NCBI GenBank assembly: GCA_021733795.1
Contig: JAIPKB010000001.1
Coordinates: 1-64,000 of the forward strand
Origin: Akkermansiaceae bacterium
Lineage (GTDB): Bacteria; Verrucomicrobiota; Verrucomicrobiia; Verrucomicrobiales; Akkermansiaceae
Direction: 5' to 3'
DNA length: 64,000 nucleotides
Below the pieces are notes generated by a model. It saw only the letters and a program-made list of their open reading frames with translations, did no database searches and was not told the origin of the DNA. Shown here in pieces: positions 1 through 9,164 of the stretch (position 1 is the first letter of the stretch; every line of letters begins with the position of its first letter). The position numbers and the translations under genes are program-made.

Positions 1-528
1 GGGGGGGGGGGGGGGAAGATTGAAATTGGAAAGCTGAAAGGTGGGGTTCGCTGGCGGTTCGTTGGCGACGTGGACAATAAGGTCCGCGCTCCTTATGAGA
101 AGTTGTCATGAGAAAGTGTCGGGGTGCCTATAAATTCCCTCTTGCCTGTGCTCGTGACCGTGGCGAACGGACGCGATGTCGAGGGCGATCCATTGGCTGG
201 CGCGTTGTGACCAACGCGGCCACTGTGCTCCCGGTGGCGGACGGCGGACAACAGGCTGGAATCTGATCCTCCGTCCTCCTTCGCATGGCTACGGCGGACA
301 GGTTGCCCTGGCCCCCAGGATTTTTCGGGCATGGACGGAGGCTCGGCCTTGGAGCATGAAGGCTGGAAATCCGCAGGGGGAGCGACGCTTGCGGCCACTC
401 CCCCTGCTTTGTTGTGCGACAACTCCAAGTGGTGCGCCTCCGTTCCGGCTATCTTGAGCAGCCTGGCGATGGGCGTATCCTGTCAGATAGAAGGCCCAGC
501 GAAGGGAAAATGCTCAGGGTTACTGAGT
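1..528. other. contig-edge stretch with no supported gene
   Basis: The first 15 bases are all G, which looks like a sequencing or assembly edge artefact. At 72-85 lies the palindrome GGACAATAAGGTCC, which recurs at 18581-18594 and, as the reverse-complement core, at 18531-18546. Short open frames on both strands here have no recognisable product and no convincing start, so I call no gene. The stretch ends at the stop codon of prmA on the minus strand. Confidence 0.5.
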
Positions 529-1410
529 TCAGGGCTTGGTTCCGGCCGGGTCCCCGGCGGCGATCAAGTCGTCGAGGTGGCCGCCGCGGGCGGTGACCCA
601 TTTGCCTTTGCGCACCACCTGGCTGAACCCCAGCCCGCTCCCCGCCGCCGCCGTAAAAACCTCCCATGCCTGCGAGGCCAGGATCCCGGACACGATCAAA
701 TCGCCGCCCGCTGCCAGCGCGCGGGCGATCACCGGCCAGGCCTCGATCAGCACGGTCGAGAACAAATTGGCCACCACCACCGTGTAGCCGCTGCCGCGCG
801 GTTTCCATTTCAGCACATCCTGCCGCTTGACCGAAACGCCATCCACCCCGTTGCGGCGCAGGTTGTTGCCCGCCACCTCCACCGCAAACGGATCGAAATC
901 ACACGCAAATGCCGGCCCCGAGCCGAGCTTCCTCGCGGCGAGCGCCAGCAATCCCGTGCCGGTTCCCAAATCCGCCACCGACCAGACCGATCCCCGCCGT
1001 TCCCGGGCGACATCGGCCAGCAGGCGCAGGCAGGTGGCGGTGGTCGCATGATCGCCGGTGCCAAATGCCATCTCGGGTGGGATGCTGATGAGCTGGCGGC
1101 GCGGATTGGCCGCCTGCAGGGTGGCCAGCTCCTTGGCGGCGGTGACGGCGGTCACCAGCAGGGAATCGCGCACCTTGAGCGGGCGGGGGGGCGGCACCGG
1201 CTTGCTCCACTCGCTCCTGGTCACCTCGCGCACCGTGCCGCCGAAGCGCGCGACCACCGCTTCCGCCTCCCGGCGTTTGTCGCAATAGAGTTGCACGCGG
1301 AGCGATTTGCCGCCCTTGAGCAATTCGATGACCAGATTGGGGTTTCCGGAAAAGCGCTCCTCCCACGCATCCATCCACTGGGAGCCGGAGAGTTTGGACC
1401 AAACGAACAT
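529..1410 (-). CDS. prmA: ribosomal protein L11 methyltransferase (PrmA)
   Basis: Predicted cytoplasmic SAM-dependent enzyme that methylates ribosomal protein L11. The 293-residue product has the family hallmark PPEMAFGTGDHATT at about residues 111-124, followed by the SAM-binding loop VADLGTGTGLLAL at about 145-156, the acidic DPFAVE strand and the NLFSTVLIE segment that fills the substrate-side motif. Length fits the family (about 290). I start at the ATG at 1410: it gives the usual short N-terminal domain, whereas the open frame upstream to 1824 has no PrmA-like sequence. It is divergent from the HD nuclease at 1570, so the 159 bases between them probably hold both promoters. The gene looks intact. 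Confidence 0.93.
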   Translation of the reverse strand: MFVWSKLSGSQWMDAWEERFSGNPNLVIELLKGGKSLRVQLYCDKRREAEAVVARFGGTVREVTRSEWSKPVPPPRPLKVRDSLLVTAVTAAKELATLQAANPRRQLISIPPEMAFGTGDHATTATCLRLLADVARERRGSVWSVADLGTGTGLLALAARKLGSGPAFACDFDPFAVEVAGNNLRRNGVDGVSVKRQDVLKWKPRGSGYTVVVANLFSTVLIEAWPVIARALAAGGDLIVSGILASQAWEVFTAAAGSGLGFSQVVRKGKWVTARGGHLDDLIAAGDPAGTKP

Positions 1411-1569
1411 AGGGATAAGTAAATCAGCAGGGGTTGAACTAAAAGCGGGCCGACCCGGACCAATACCCGGGCCGGGGGCGGCTGACAAGGGATTATCGCC
1501 CGTTGCCTGGAATCCGCTGTTGCCTGGAATCCGCTTGCCACCGCCGGCCAGCCTGACATCCTCAGCCGC

Positions 1570-2682
1570 GTGAGCCCGATCTCGATTGCCGCACTCAAGG
1601 AACAGGCCGGTGAGAAACCCATCGCCGCCGCCGTGCTGGCGCAACTGCAGCACCGCCAGCTCCGCACCACTAAAACCAATAAACCCTACCTCGAACTCGG
1701 CCTCGCCGACGCCACCGGGAGTTTTTCGATCAAAATCTGGTCGGATTCCCCGGCGTATGCGGCAGCCGAGAGCCTGCCCGACGGCGGGGTCACCCGGTTG
1801 CAGGGGCGGTGGACCGCAGGCCAATACGGGCTTGAAGCCAAGGAACTGGAATTATCCCTGCCCGACGATGCCGCCCGCGACGCCTTCTTCGCCGGCGACC
1901 CCGGCATCCGGGAAAAACAGGGCCGTGACTACGCGCTCATCGAGCAACTCTGCGATTCGATCGGGGACCCCCGGCTGCACGCACTCTGCGCGCATTTCCT
2001 CACCTCCCACGGCGAACGGTTCCGGCGCACCGCCGCCGCCAAGCGCAACCACCATGCCCGGCGCGGCGGCCTGGTGGAACACGTGGCGCAGATGATGCGC
2101 GCCGCCGCCGCCCTCTGCCCGGTCTATCCGGAACTCAACCGCGACCTCCTGCTCACCGCCGTGCTCTTCCATGATTGCGGCAAACTGTGGGAAAATAGCT
2201 ATCCCGAACGCGGATTCAACCAGCTTCACAGCCTTCACGGCGAAATGCTCGGGCATATCCCCTTGGGCATCGAGCTGGTCAACAAGCTCTGGCGCGAGGT
2301 GCAGGAGTCCGCCGCGGCCGGAGCTTGGGAAACCCTCATGCCGCCCACCGAGGAAGCCCGCCTGCATCTGCTCCATCTCATCGGCAGCCACCATGGCGAG
2401 TATCAATTCGGCTCACCCGTACTCCCCCGGACCCCGGAGGCCTTCGCGCTTCATCACCTCGACAACCTCGATGCCAAACTCGAAATGGTCCGCGATGCCT
2501 ACGCCCTGGGCAGGGAACTCGCACCGGGCATCTACGACCGGATGTTCCCCCTCCAGAACAACCTGGTGAGGCCGCTGGCGGGTTATTCTCCCCCGGAAAA
2601 AACGGAAAATCAAACGGCCGACGGTCCAGACCCGGCTGCCGCAGGCAAGGCGGAGGCCGCCGAAAGCCGGCCCCCGGATTGA
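1570..2682 (+). CDS. YhaM-like 3'-5' exoribonuclease: OB fold plus HD domain
   Basis: A 370-residue protein with an N-terminal OB-fold-like region (about residues 12-100, with the TTKTNKPYLELGLADATG pattern seen in YhaM-type nucleases) and a C-terminal HD metal-dependent phosphohydrolase domain (about 160-320). Visible ligands are the H161-H162 pair, H171 in GGLVEHV, the HD pair in LLTAVLFHDCGK (201-205) and the later IGSHHGE. YhaM-family enzymes trim RNA and single-stranded DNA 3' ends; that role is inherited from the family, not shown here. The start is a GTG at 1570, since no in-frame ATG gives the OB fold. The last 40 residues are Pro/Glu/Ala-rich. It is divergent from prmA and stands alone. 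Confidence 0.82.
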   Translation: MSPISIAALKEQAGEKPIAAAVLAQLQHRQLRTTKTNKPYLELGLADATGSFSIKIWSDSPAYAAAESLPDGGVTRLQGRWTAGQYGLEAKELELSLPDDAARDAFFAGDPGIREKQGRDYALIEQLCDSIGDPRLHALCAHFLTSHGERFRRTAAAKRNHHARRGGLVEHVAQMMRAAAALCPVYPELNRDLLLTAVLFHDCGKLWENSYPERGFNQLHSLHGEMLGHIPLGIELVNKLWREVQESAAAGAWETLMPPTEEARLHLLHLIGSHHGEYQFGSPVLPRTPEAFALHHLDNLDAKLEMVRDAYALGRELAPGIYDRMFPLQNNLVRPLAGYSPPEKTENQTADGPDPAAAGKAEAAESRPPD

Positions 2683-3004
2683 GTCCGCGCCGCTCCCGAG
2701 AGCCCCCATTCCGGTCATCCAGAGCCCGCCGATCCAAACGGTCGCCGCCGTCGGCGGGAATGGTAGGCATATCCTGCCACAGCAAATCCCAGTAATTGAA
2801 TAGCTTGAGCTAAAAGCTTCGCAAATATGCTGAACAGTTAATCAAATTCTTCTAAAATATTTTGATTTTCTTCTTGACGCGGAGGGGTGTTTTGACAATC
2901 CTGAGGATTGTAATACACCCGCGCTGGATTTTCCATCGCTGCTGTTCGTTCAGCGACCCTCGTTTTTCGCTTCTGCAAACCCCAACCAAGAAAGACTCCC
3001 AACC
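2683..3004 (+). promoter_or_regulatory. AT-richer upstream region of the Cys-repeat gene with a 17-bp palindrome
   Basis: This 322-base spacer is visibly richer in A and T than its surroundings around 2800-2880, as promoters often are in high-GC genomes. At 2895-2911 lies a perfect inverted repeat with arms ACAATCC and GGATTGT around TGA. It overlaps a TTGACA box (2892-2897) and abuts TAATAC (2911-2916). The spacing between those two boxes is only 13 bases, so they may not form one promoter, but the palindrome is well placed as an operator for the 4.5-kb gene starting at 3005. No strong Shine-Dalgarno is visible before that ATG. Confidence 0.45.
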
Positions 3005-6000
3005 ATGTCATTTCAACAAACCCTAAGGTGCCTCAGGCCCTTGCTTGCCCGCGTCCTGCTGATTGCGGGATTGTGTGTCGGCGGCTTGTTCTGGATCCAG
3101 TCAAATGCGGAACCAGAATTCAGTGCCGCTCTCGATGACGCCTCCCCGCCGACCGTCCAGCTCAGTTTTGAGGCGGGAGAAGACGGAAATTATTATCCAG
3201 AATACTTTGAACCCCCCATCAATGGGGGCCCCGGGCGATGGGTTCCCATCCCCAACGCCGAGCAATTTTTCCACGCAGGCAAACACGTGGTCTTTGTCGA
3301 GGTTCCGGGCGAACCCACCCCGAAGAGCCGCATCCTGCGCATGGTCGCGGCCGACCAGATCATCAGGCCCACTATCTTTCCGGCCTCGGTCACCGTATGT
3401 CGGGTGGAACCGACCAAGTGTCCGCGCAAGGCCACCATTTGTGTCGCTGACGTTGCCACCGTATGTCCCACCGTGGCATTAGCCACCAGTTGTCCGGTCC
3501 AACTCACCCGATGCACCCAGGTCCGCACCCAATGCCCCAGCCGTGCGACCTCCTGCCCGGTCCAGGCGACGACCTGTACGGCCAAACCCCTGCCGACGTT
3601 CTGCGGCGGCGTGGCGACCCAGTGCCCGAAACAAGCCACCCAGTGCGCGTCGGTGATCACGGTTTGCCCAAACCAGCCGACGGCCTGCCCGAAAAGCCGC
3701 ACCCAGTGCCCGACCGTGGCGACCCAATGCCCGGCCAACGTGGCGACCATCTGCCCGCAGCCGCCGCAACTCACCACCTGTCCTGCCAGCTCGACCGCCT
3801 GCCCGCAGATTCAAACCAGGTGCCCGATGCAGGTAACCGCCTGTGTCACCGAACTGACCACCTGTCCGCAAGGCGTCACCTATTGTCCGGAGCAGCCCAC
3901 CCGCTGCCCCACCAAGCTCACCGCCTGCCCGCAGCAGGCCACCCGCTGCCCGGCCGAGGTAACGACCTGCTCGACGAAGGCGACCGTCTGCACGGCGGCT
4001 CCGACCAGTTGCCCGACCGTGATCGACCCCACCCAATGCCCCAGGCTGCAAACCCAGTGCCCGCGTGCCCTGACCGTCTGCCCCAGTGACATCGGAGCGG
4101 CCACGATCTGTGCGGCCGATGTCGAGCCCACCAAGTGCTCGTCGCTTTACACGGCTTGTCCCACCACCGCGACCCTCTGCCCCAGGCAGCGGACCGAGTG
4201 CCCGGCACAGCCGACGCTCTGCCCGATGAACCAAACCAAGTGCCCGATCACGGCGACGGTTTGCCCGCAGGCGACAGCGGCCACAGAGTGCCCCAGAATC
4301 GACACGGTTTGTCCGCAAACCATGGCCACCGAATGCCCGATCATCCAGACCCGCTGCCCGCAAGCACCCACCCGCTGCCCGCTGGGACCTGACTGCCTGC
4401 AACCGACGACGACCCCCGGGATCCCCACGGAATGCTCGGGCCAAGCGACCGAATGCGTGCAGATTTCGACCATTTGCCCGAGACTGCCGTCCGAATGCGG
4501 CGGCGAAGTCACCGTGTGTCCCGCGTCAAGCACCACTTGTCCCAAGCAGGCCACCCGATGCCCGGTGGAACGCACCAATTGCCCGGCGGCCGCCACCAAT
4601 TGCCCGGCTCAGGCGACCGCCTGCCCGCAGGTGCGGACCCAATGCCCGCAGTTTGACACGATCTGTCCCACGGCCGACACGGTCACCATCTGCCCGCCTT
4701 CACTGACCGAGTGCCCCAGGCAGTCCACTCAGTGTCCGCTGGAGCCGACCATTTGTACCACGACGCTGACCACCTGCGCCGGCCAGCAGACGCTTTGTCC
4801 GGATCCCACCGGTGCCACCACCTGCCCGCAGGTGCGGACCGAGTGCCCCTCAAGACCCACCTTCTGCCCGCAGGCCGCCACCCGCTGCCCGGCTTACGAG
4901 ACCATCTGCCCGCAGAACGGCACCATCACCCAGTGCCCGGACAAGGCCACCGCCTGCCCGGCGGTCCCCACCCACTGTCCGCAAGCGGATACCCAGTGCC
5001 CTGAAAAACCGACGTTCTGCCCGGTCCGCTTGACCCAGTGCACCAACGAGCCGACCAACTGCCCGATCGACACCACCAAGTGTCCGCAAGGAGTTACCTA
5101 TTGCCCGGTTGCGGCCACCGCGTGTCCGAGGGTAGCCACCGAGTGTCCGCAGGATCAGTTGACCGCCTGCCCGGTGAAGGAAACCCAGTGCCCGAGCGAG
5201 CAAACCCGCTGCCCGGCCACTGCGACCCGCTGCCCGGCTGAGCCGACGATTTGTGCGCCGGATGCCGTGATGACCCAGTGCCCGGCGACCGACACCGAAT
5301 GCCCGCGGATCACCACCGTCTGCCCGCGGATCGCCACCGCCTGCCCGGTCGAGCAGACCTTCTGCCCGCAGGGTGAGACTTACTGTCCGACCAAACCGAC
5401 GGCCTGTCCGCGCGTTCCCACCGAGTGCCCGGCGGGTGCCACCCAGTGCCCGCGGCAGGCCACGGTCTGCCCCACTCAGCGGACGGCCTGTCCGTCCCTC
5501 CGCACCGAGTGCCCGGCTAGCCAGACCACCTGCCCGGTGATTCCCACCCAGTGCCCCAGCGGCGAGCCGACCATCTGCCCCATTGAGGACACCCAATGCC
5601 CGGTCCAGCAAACGCTTTGTCCGGTGACCACCGGGGCGGCCACCACTTGTCCCTACCTGCCCACCGTGTGTCCGTCCGCCGACGGCACCACCACCCAGTG
5701 TCCGCAGGAAACCACCGTCTGCCCGCAAGCCCAGACCCGGTGCCCGGTCAAACAGACCGAGTGCCCGCAACACGCGACCGGCTGCCCGGTGATTGCCACC
5801 ATCTGCCCATCGGACCCGGTGGATACCCAGTGCCCGATGAAGGAAACCGAATGCCCTGGTAACGGTGCCACCTTCTGTCCCTCAGTGCCCACCGAGTGCC
5901 CCGCCAGCCCCACCAAGTGCCCGGCGGAACCCACCCGCTGTCCGCTGGATCCCGCGCCCACCACCTGCCCGGTTGAACGGACCGTGTGCCCGGTCGGCAC

Positions 6001-7516
6001 CGCCACCGCCTGCCCGACCACGTTCACCGAGTGCCCAGTGACCAGCATGGTGACCCAGTGCCCGGTGGCGACGACCTCCTGCCCGGTGAGGCAAACCGCG
6101 TGCCCGAGAAGTGTCACGGAGTGCCCCGCCGCGGAAACCCAGTGCCCGGAAAGGGAAACGGTGTGCCCGGCGACCGTGACCACTTGCGTGAATGAACCCA
6201 CTCTGTGCCCCACCACCGCCGCTACCATGTGTCCGGTGACCGCCACCGCCTGCCCGCGGGAAATGACCGCCTGCCCGCGGATCACCACCGAGTGCCCGCA
6301 ATCGCCCACCATTTGCCCGCAGTTGACCACCCGCTGCCCGCAACAGGCGACCCAGTGCCCCCAGGCGCAGACCAACTGCCCCACCAAGCAGACCGCCTGC
6401 CCACAGCTGGAAACCGAATGCCCGGTCGCCCAAACCTCCTGCCCGAAGGTTGAGACCGAGTGCCCCCGCAGCCCAACGCAGTGCCCCCTCCTGATCACCG
6501 AGTGCGTTCAGTCAGCCACCCAGTGCGCTACGCAACCCACCCAGTGTGCCACCGGTGCGGTGACCTACTGCCCTGAGGAACCCACCCGGTGCCCGGCGTC
6601 GGCCACCAAGTGTCCGGCCACGGCCACCCAATGTCCCATCGAGCAAACCACCTGTCCGGCGGTCCAGACGGTCTGCCCGGCCAAGGCCACCGAGTGCCCG
6701 GCCGAACCCACCCGTTGCCCGGCCAAGCAAACCGAGTGTCCGGCGGTCCAAACCGAATGCCCGGTTGTCCAAACCGAGTGCCCGGCCCGGGTGACCACCT
6801 GCGTCGGCAGTCCCACCGAGTGTCCGCAGGCGGATACCCAATGCCCGGCTGTGGCCACCGTCTGCCCGACTGTGGCTACCGAATGCCCGGTGGGGACCAC
6901 CGAGTGCCCGGACCCCACCGGCACTTGCGGTCCGACGTTCTTCCCGCGACACGCCACCGAGTGCCCGCCTGACGTGCCCACCCAGTGCCCGGTCAACATC
7001 ACCACCTGCCCGGTCAAGGACACGGAATGTCCGGTGGATGTGGTGAATGTCACTAGTTGCCCGCGCATTGCCACCCAATGCACCGGCACCGCAGCCACCG
7101 AGTGCTCCACCAATTCCACCCAATGCCCAAGTGCCGATCATCCGACGGAATGCCCGAGCGGAGCGGGAGACACCACCACCTGTCCGATCGCGCCGACCCA
7201 GTGCCCGCGGCAGACCACCCACTGCCCGGCGGTGGCGACCGAGTGCCCGCAGATCGTGACCGAGTGCCCGTTTGACCCGACCGTTTGTGGCGAGCCGACG
7301 ATTCTGCCGCAAATTCCAACTGAGTGTCCGCGGATCACCACGGAATGCCCGGTGGGGACCACCGAGTGTCCGGATCCTACCGGTACTTGCGGACCGACCA
7401 TTTTCCCGGACAAGCCCACCGAGTGTCCGCAGCAGGTGACCGTTTGCCCGCGCGTTCAGACCGAATGCCCGACATTCTCGACCGAGTGTCCGGACGCCAC
7501 CGGTGCCTGCCTGTAA
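3005..7516 (+). CDS. giant exported Cys-rich protein of Thr-x-Cys-Pro heptad repeats
   Basis: A 1503-residue protein I cannot assign to a named family. Residues 1-36 look like a signal peptide (basic start, hydrophobic LLARVLLIAGLCVGGLFW, then SNA before EPEF). Residues about 37-130 form a Cys-free, aromatic- and Pro-containing head. From about residue 132 to the C terminus the chain is one array of a seven-residue unit, Cys-Pro-x-x-x-Thr-x, so that T-x-C-P recurs every 21 bases; by length there are about 190 units. Insertions of one to several residues keep the T-x-C phase. A longer spacer of the form CPDPTGTCGPT occurs twice near the end and its start (CPDATGAC) closes the protein. Codons for the same unit differ from copy to copy, so selection appears to act on the protein. 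Pro every seven residues argues against a coiled coil. Likely an extracellular or envelope protein, disulfide-linked or metal-binding (inference). Confidence 0.85.
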   Translation: MSFQQTLRCLRPLLARVLLIAGLCVGGLFWIQSNAEPEFSAALDDASPPTVQLSFEAGEDGNYYPEYFEPPINGGPGRWVPIPNAEQFFHAGKHVVFVEVPGEPTPKSRILRMVAADQIIRPTIFPASVTVCRVEPTKCPRKATICVADVATVCPTVALATSCPVQLTRCTQVRTQCPSRATSCPVQATTCTAKPLPTFCGGVATQCPKQATQCASVITVCPNQPTACPKSRTQCPTVATQCPANVATICPQPPQLTTCPASSTACPQIQTRCPMQVTACVTELTTCPQGVTYCPEQPTRCPTKLTACPQQATRCPAEVTTCSTKATVCTAAPTSCPTVIDPTQCPRLQTQCPRALTVCPSDIGAATICAADVEPTKCSSLYTACPTTATLCPRQRTECPAQPTLCPMNQTKCPITATVCPQATAATECPRIDTVCPQTMATECPIIQTRCPQAPTRCPLGPDCLQPTTTPGIPTECSGQATECVQISTICPRLPSECGGEVTVCPASSTTCPKQATRCPVERTNCPAAATNCPAQATACPQVRTQCPQFDTICPTADTVTICPPSLTECPRQSTQCPLEPTICTTTLTTCAGQQTLCPDPTGATTCPQVRTECPSRPTFCPQAATRCPAYETICPQNGTITQCPDKATACPAVPTHCPQADTQCPEKPTFCPVRLTQCTNEPTNCPIDTTKCPQGVTYCPVAATACPRVATECPQDQLTACPVKETQCPSEQTRCPATATRCPAEPTICAPDAVMTQCPATDTECPRITTVCPRIATACPVEQTFCPQGETYCPTKPTACPRVPTECPAGATQCPRQATVCPTQRTACPSLRTECPASQTTCPVIPTQCPSGEPTICPIEDTQCPVQQTLCPVTTGAATTCPYLPTVCPSADGTTTQCPQETTVCPQAQTRCPVKQTECPQHATGCPVIATICPSDPVDTQCPMKETECPGNGATFCPSVPTECPASPTKCPAEPTRCPLDPAPTTCPVERTVCPVGTATACPTTFTECPVTSMVTQCPVATTSCPVRQTACPRSVTECPAAETQCPERETVCPATVTTCVNEPTLCPTTAATMCPVTATACPREMTACPRITTECPQSPTICPQLTTRCPQQATQCPQAQTNCPTKQTACPQLETECPVAQTSCPKVETECPRSPTQCPLLITECVQSATQCATQPTQCATGAVTYCPEEPTRCPASATKCPATATQCPIEQTTCPAVQTVCPAKATECPAEPTRCPAKQTECPAVQTECPVVQTECPARVTTCVGSPTECPQADTQCPAVATVCPTVATECPVGTTECPDPTGTCGPTFFPRHATECPPDVPTQCPVNITTCPVKDTECPVDVVNVTSCPRIATQCTGTAATECSTNSTQCPSADHPTECPSGAGDTTTCPIAPTQCPRQTTHCPAVATECPQIVTECPFDPTVCGEPTILPQIPTECPRITTECPVGTTECPDPTGTCGPTIFPDKPTECPQQVTVCPRVQTECPTFSTECPDATGACL

Positions 7517-7537
7517 ATCCCCACTGACCCCAACCCC

Positions 7538-7590
7538 GTGCGGTCAAGACGGACGTGACTTCGGTCACCACGTCTTGGCCGCACGTTTTT
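7538..7590 (+). terminator. rho-independent terminator after the Cys-repeat gene
   Basis: The arms GTGCGGTCAAGACG (7538-7551) and CGTCTTGGCCGCAC (7571-7584) pair with one G-U wobble. Inside them the smaller hairpin GTGAC-TTCG-GTCAC extends the stem, and TTTTT follows at 7586-7590. It begins 21 bases after the stop codon, so the repeat gene is very probably monocistronic. Confidence 0.85.
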
Positions 7591-7693
7591 GTGGTTGAAA
7601 GAAACGCCGCTACCAGGGCGTTTCCAGACCCGGCAGCAGCCTGCGCTCCGCCCGCCCGCGGGTGGCTGGTCGATCAGGAGCCCTCTCCATCCG

Positions 7694-9154
7694 ATGAACG
7701 ACTTACCCCAACCCCCGATGATTTCCCGGCGACGCCTGTTGAAGCTGTGCGGGATGGCCGCATTGGCAACCCAAGGATCCACCCGAGCCGGCGGCAGCGC
7801 CAACAATACCGTCAGGGTCGGCGTCATCGGCTGCGGTGGCCGGGCGCAGGGGTTAGCCGCCCAATTCGCAAGAATCAAGGACGTGTCCATCGTCGCCCTC
7901 TGCGATGCCGACTCCGCCCGCATCGATTCCACCGCGAAGCGGCTTGCAACCCGGATCGCCGACCCGGGCGGGCTGGCAAAATTCCAGGACTACCGCCATT
8001 TGTTGGACCGCAAGGACATCGATGCCGTGGTGATCGCCAGCCCCAACCACTGGCACACCCTGCATGCGATCCACGCGATGCAGGCCGGTAAGGATGTCTA
8101 TCTGGAAAAACCGGTGAGTCACGAGTTGTTTGAGGGCCGCCAGTTGGTCGCTGCCGAGCAGAAATACGGACGGATGATCGCCGCCGGCTTCCAAAGCCGT
8201 TCCTGCCCCGGGCCGCGCGACGGGTTTCAGTTCGTGCGCGAGGGAAAGCTGGGGAAAATCCTCAGGGTTCACATCTGCTGCTTCAAAGACCGCACCGGAA
8301 TCGGCAAGCGGCCGGATCCCCTCACCCCGCCGGCCAGCGTCGATTACAACCTGTGGCTCGGACCCGCCGCCGACCTCCCGCTCTACCGCAACCAGTTCCA
8401 CTACGACTGGCATTGGGCCTGGAACACCGGCAACGGCGAAATCGGCAACCAGGCACCCCATGAGATCGATCTCGCCAACTGGTTGTTAGGTGACGCTGGC
8501 CTGCCAACGGAAATCCGCAGCATCGGCGGACGCTTCGGCTGGAACGACGCCGGCGAAACGCCCAATATGCAACTCGCCTGGTATCAGCTCGCCGGGGTGC
8601 CCGTCACCATCGAGGTGGATGATCTCCAATTGACCCCGACCCGCAAGGTGACCGGAGTCCGCGACGGAATCCGCGTCGGACTGGTGGTGCATTGCGAGGG
8701 TGGACAACTCCGCGGCGGCCTCGGCGGGATGTATGCCGTGGGCGTGGATGGCAAAATGCCGATCCAGAAATTTCCGGGCGATGGTGGAGCCCGGCATCAG
8801 GCGAATTTCATCGACGCCGTGCGCTCACGCCGCAGTGATGATATCGCATCGCGGATCGTGCTCGCCGAGCGCGCCGCCGCGATCGCCCATCTCGCCAATC
8901 TTTCCTATCGGGCCGGAAGCCCGGCCGGGGCCGCTGCGCTCGAGTCATGCATCGGCGGCAACCCCGCTGTGGCAAGCCTGCTGGCCGACCACACCAAACA
9001 CCTGGCCGATTGGGGCATCACCCAGCCCGCCTATACCGTGGGCAAGCCCATCAGCATGGATCCGGCCACCACCAGAGTGCTCACTCCGGGGCTCGACGAA
9101 GCGCTCGTCCACCGCCCCTGCCGTCCCGAGTTCACGGTGCCCGACCTGGGTTGA
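7694..9154 (+). CDS. Gfo/Idh/MocA-family oxidoreductase with a Tat signal
   Basis: A 486-residue exported NAD(P)-dependent sugar oxidoreductase. The N terminus carries a twin-arginine signal (SRRRLLK, residues 11-17) followed by a hydrophobic Ala-rich stretch, so the folded, cofactor-loaded protein should cross the membrane. The Rossmann fold begins with RVGVIGCGGRAQG (about 41-53); the catalytic EKP motif is at 138-140, and GNQAPHEIDLANWL later supplies the conserved His region. Substrate is unknown. I choose the ATG at 7694 because an AGGAG lies at 7676-7680; an ATG at 7718 would also keep the Tat motif. Just downstream lies a block of hairpin repeats. Confidence 0.9.
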   Translation: MNDLPQPPMISRRRLLKLCGMAALATQGSTRAGGSANNTVRVGVIGCGGRAQGLAAQFARIKDVSIVALCDADSARIDSTAKRLATRIADPGGLAKFQDYRHLLDRKDIDAVVIASPNHWHTLHAIHAMQAGKDVYLEKPVSHELFEGRQLVAAEQKYGRMIAAGFQSRSCPGPRDGFQFVREGKLGKILRVHICCFKDRTGIGKRPDPLTPPASVDYNLWLGPAADLPLYRNQFHYDWHWAWNTGNGEIGNQAPHEIDLANWLLGDAGLPTEIRSIGGRFGWNDAGETPNMQLAWYQLAGVPVTIEVDDLQLTPTRKVTGVRDGIRVGLVVHCEGGQLRGGLGGMYAVGVDGKMPIQKFPGDGGARHQANFIDAVRSRRSDDIASRIVLAERAAAIAHLANLSYRAGSPAGAAALESCIGGNPAVASLLADHTKHLADWGITQPAYTVGKPISMDPATTRVLTPGLDEALVHRPCRPEFTVPDLG

Positions 9155-9164
9155 CCGCTCCGGG

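Noticed and set aside
1-15. Poly-G as a functional G-quadruplex or phase tract
   Set aside because: It is the very start of the sequence and is better explained as a sequencing or assembly end artefact.
331-1422. 363-residue plus-strand open frame
   Set aside because: It is antisense to prmA, which has all family motifs; composition is His/Arg/Gly-rich without any domain.
5653-6498. Long minus-strand open frames opposite the Cys-repeat gene, with their own regular GHxV pattern
   Set aside because: They are the mirror of the 21-base plus-strand repeat (reverse complement of T-x-C-P codons) and have no start signal or signal peptide; the plus frame alone is continuous over 4.5 kb.
3370-7516. 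Coiled coil, because the period is seven residues
   Set aside because: Pro in nearly every heptad and lack of a hydrophobic a/d pattern exclude a helical coiled coil.
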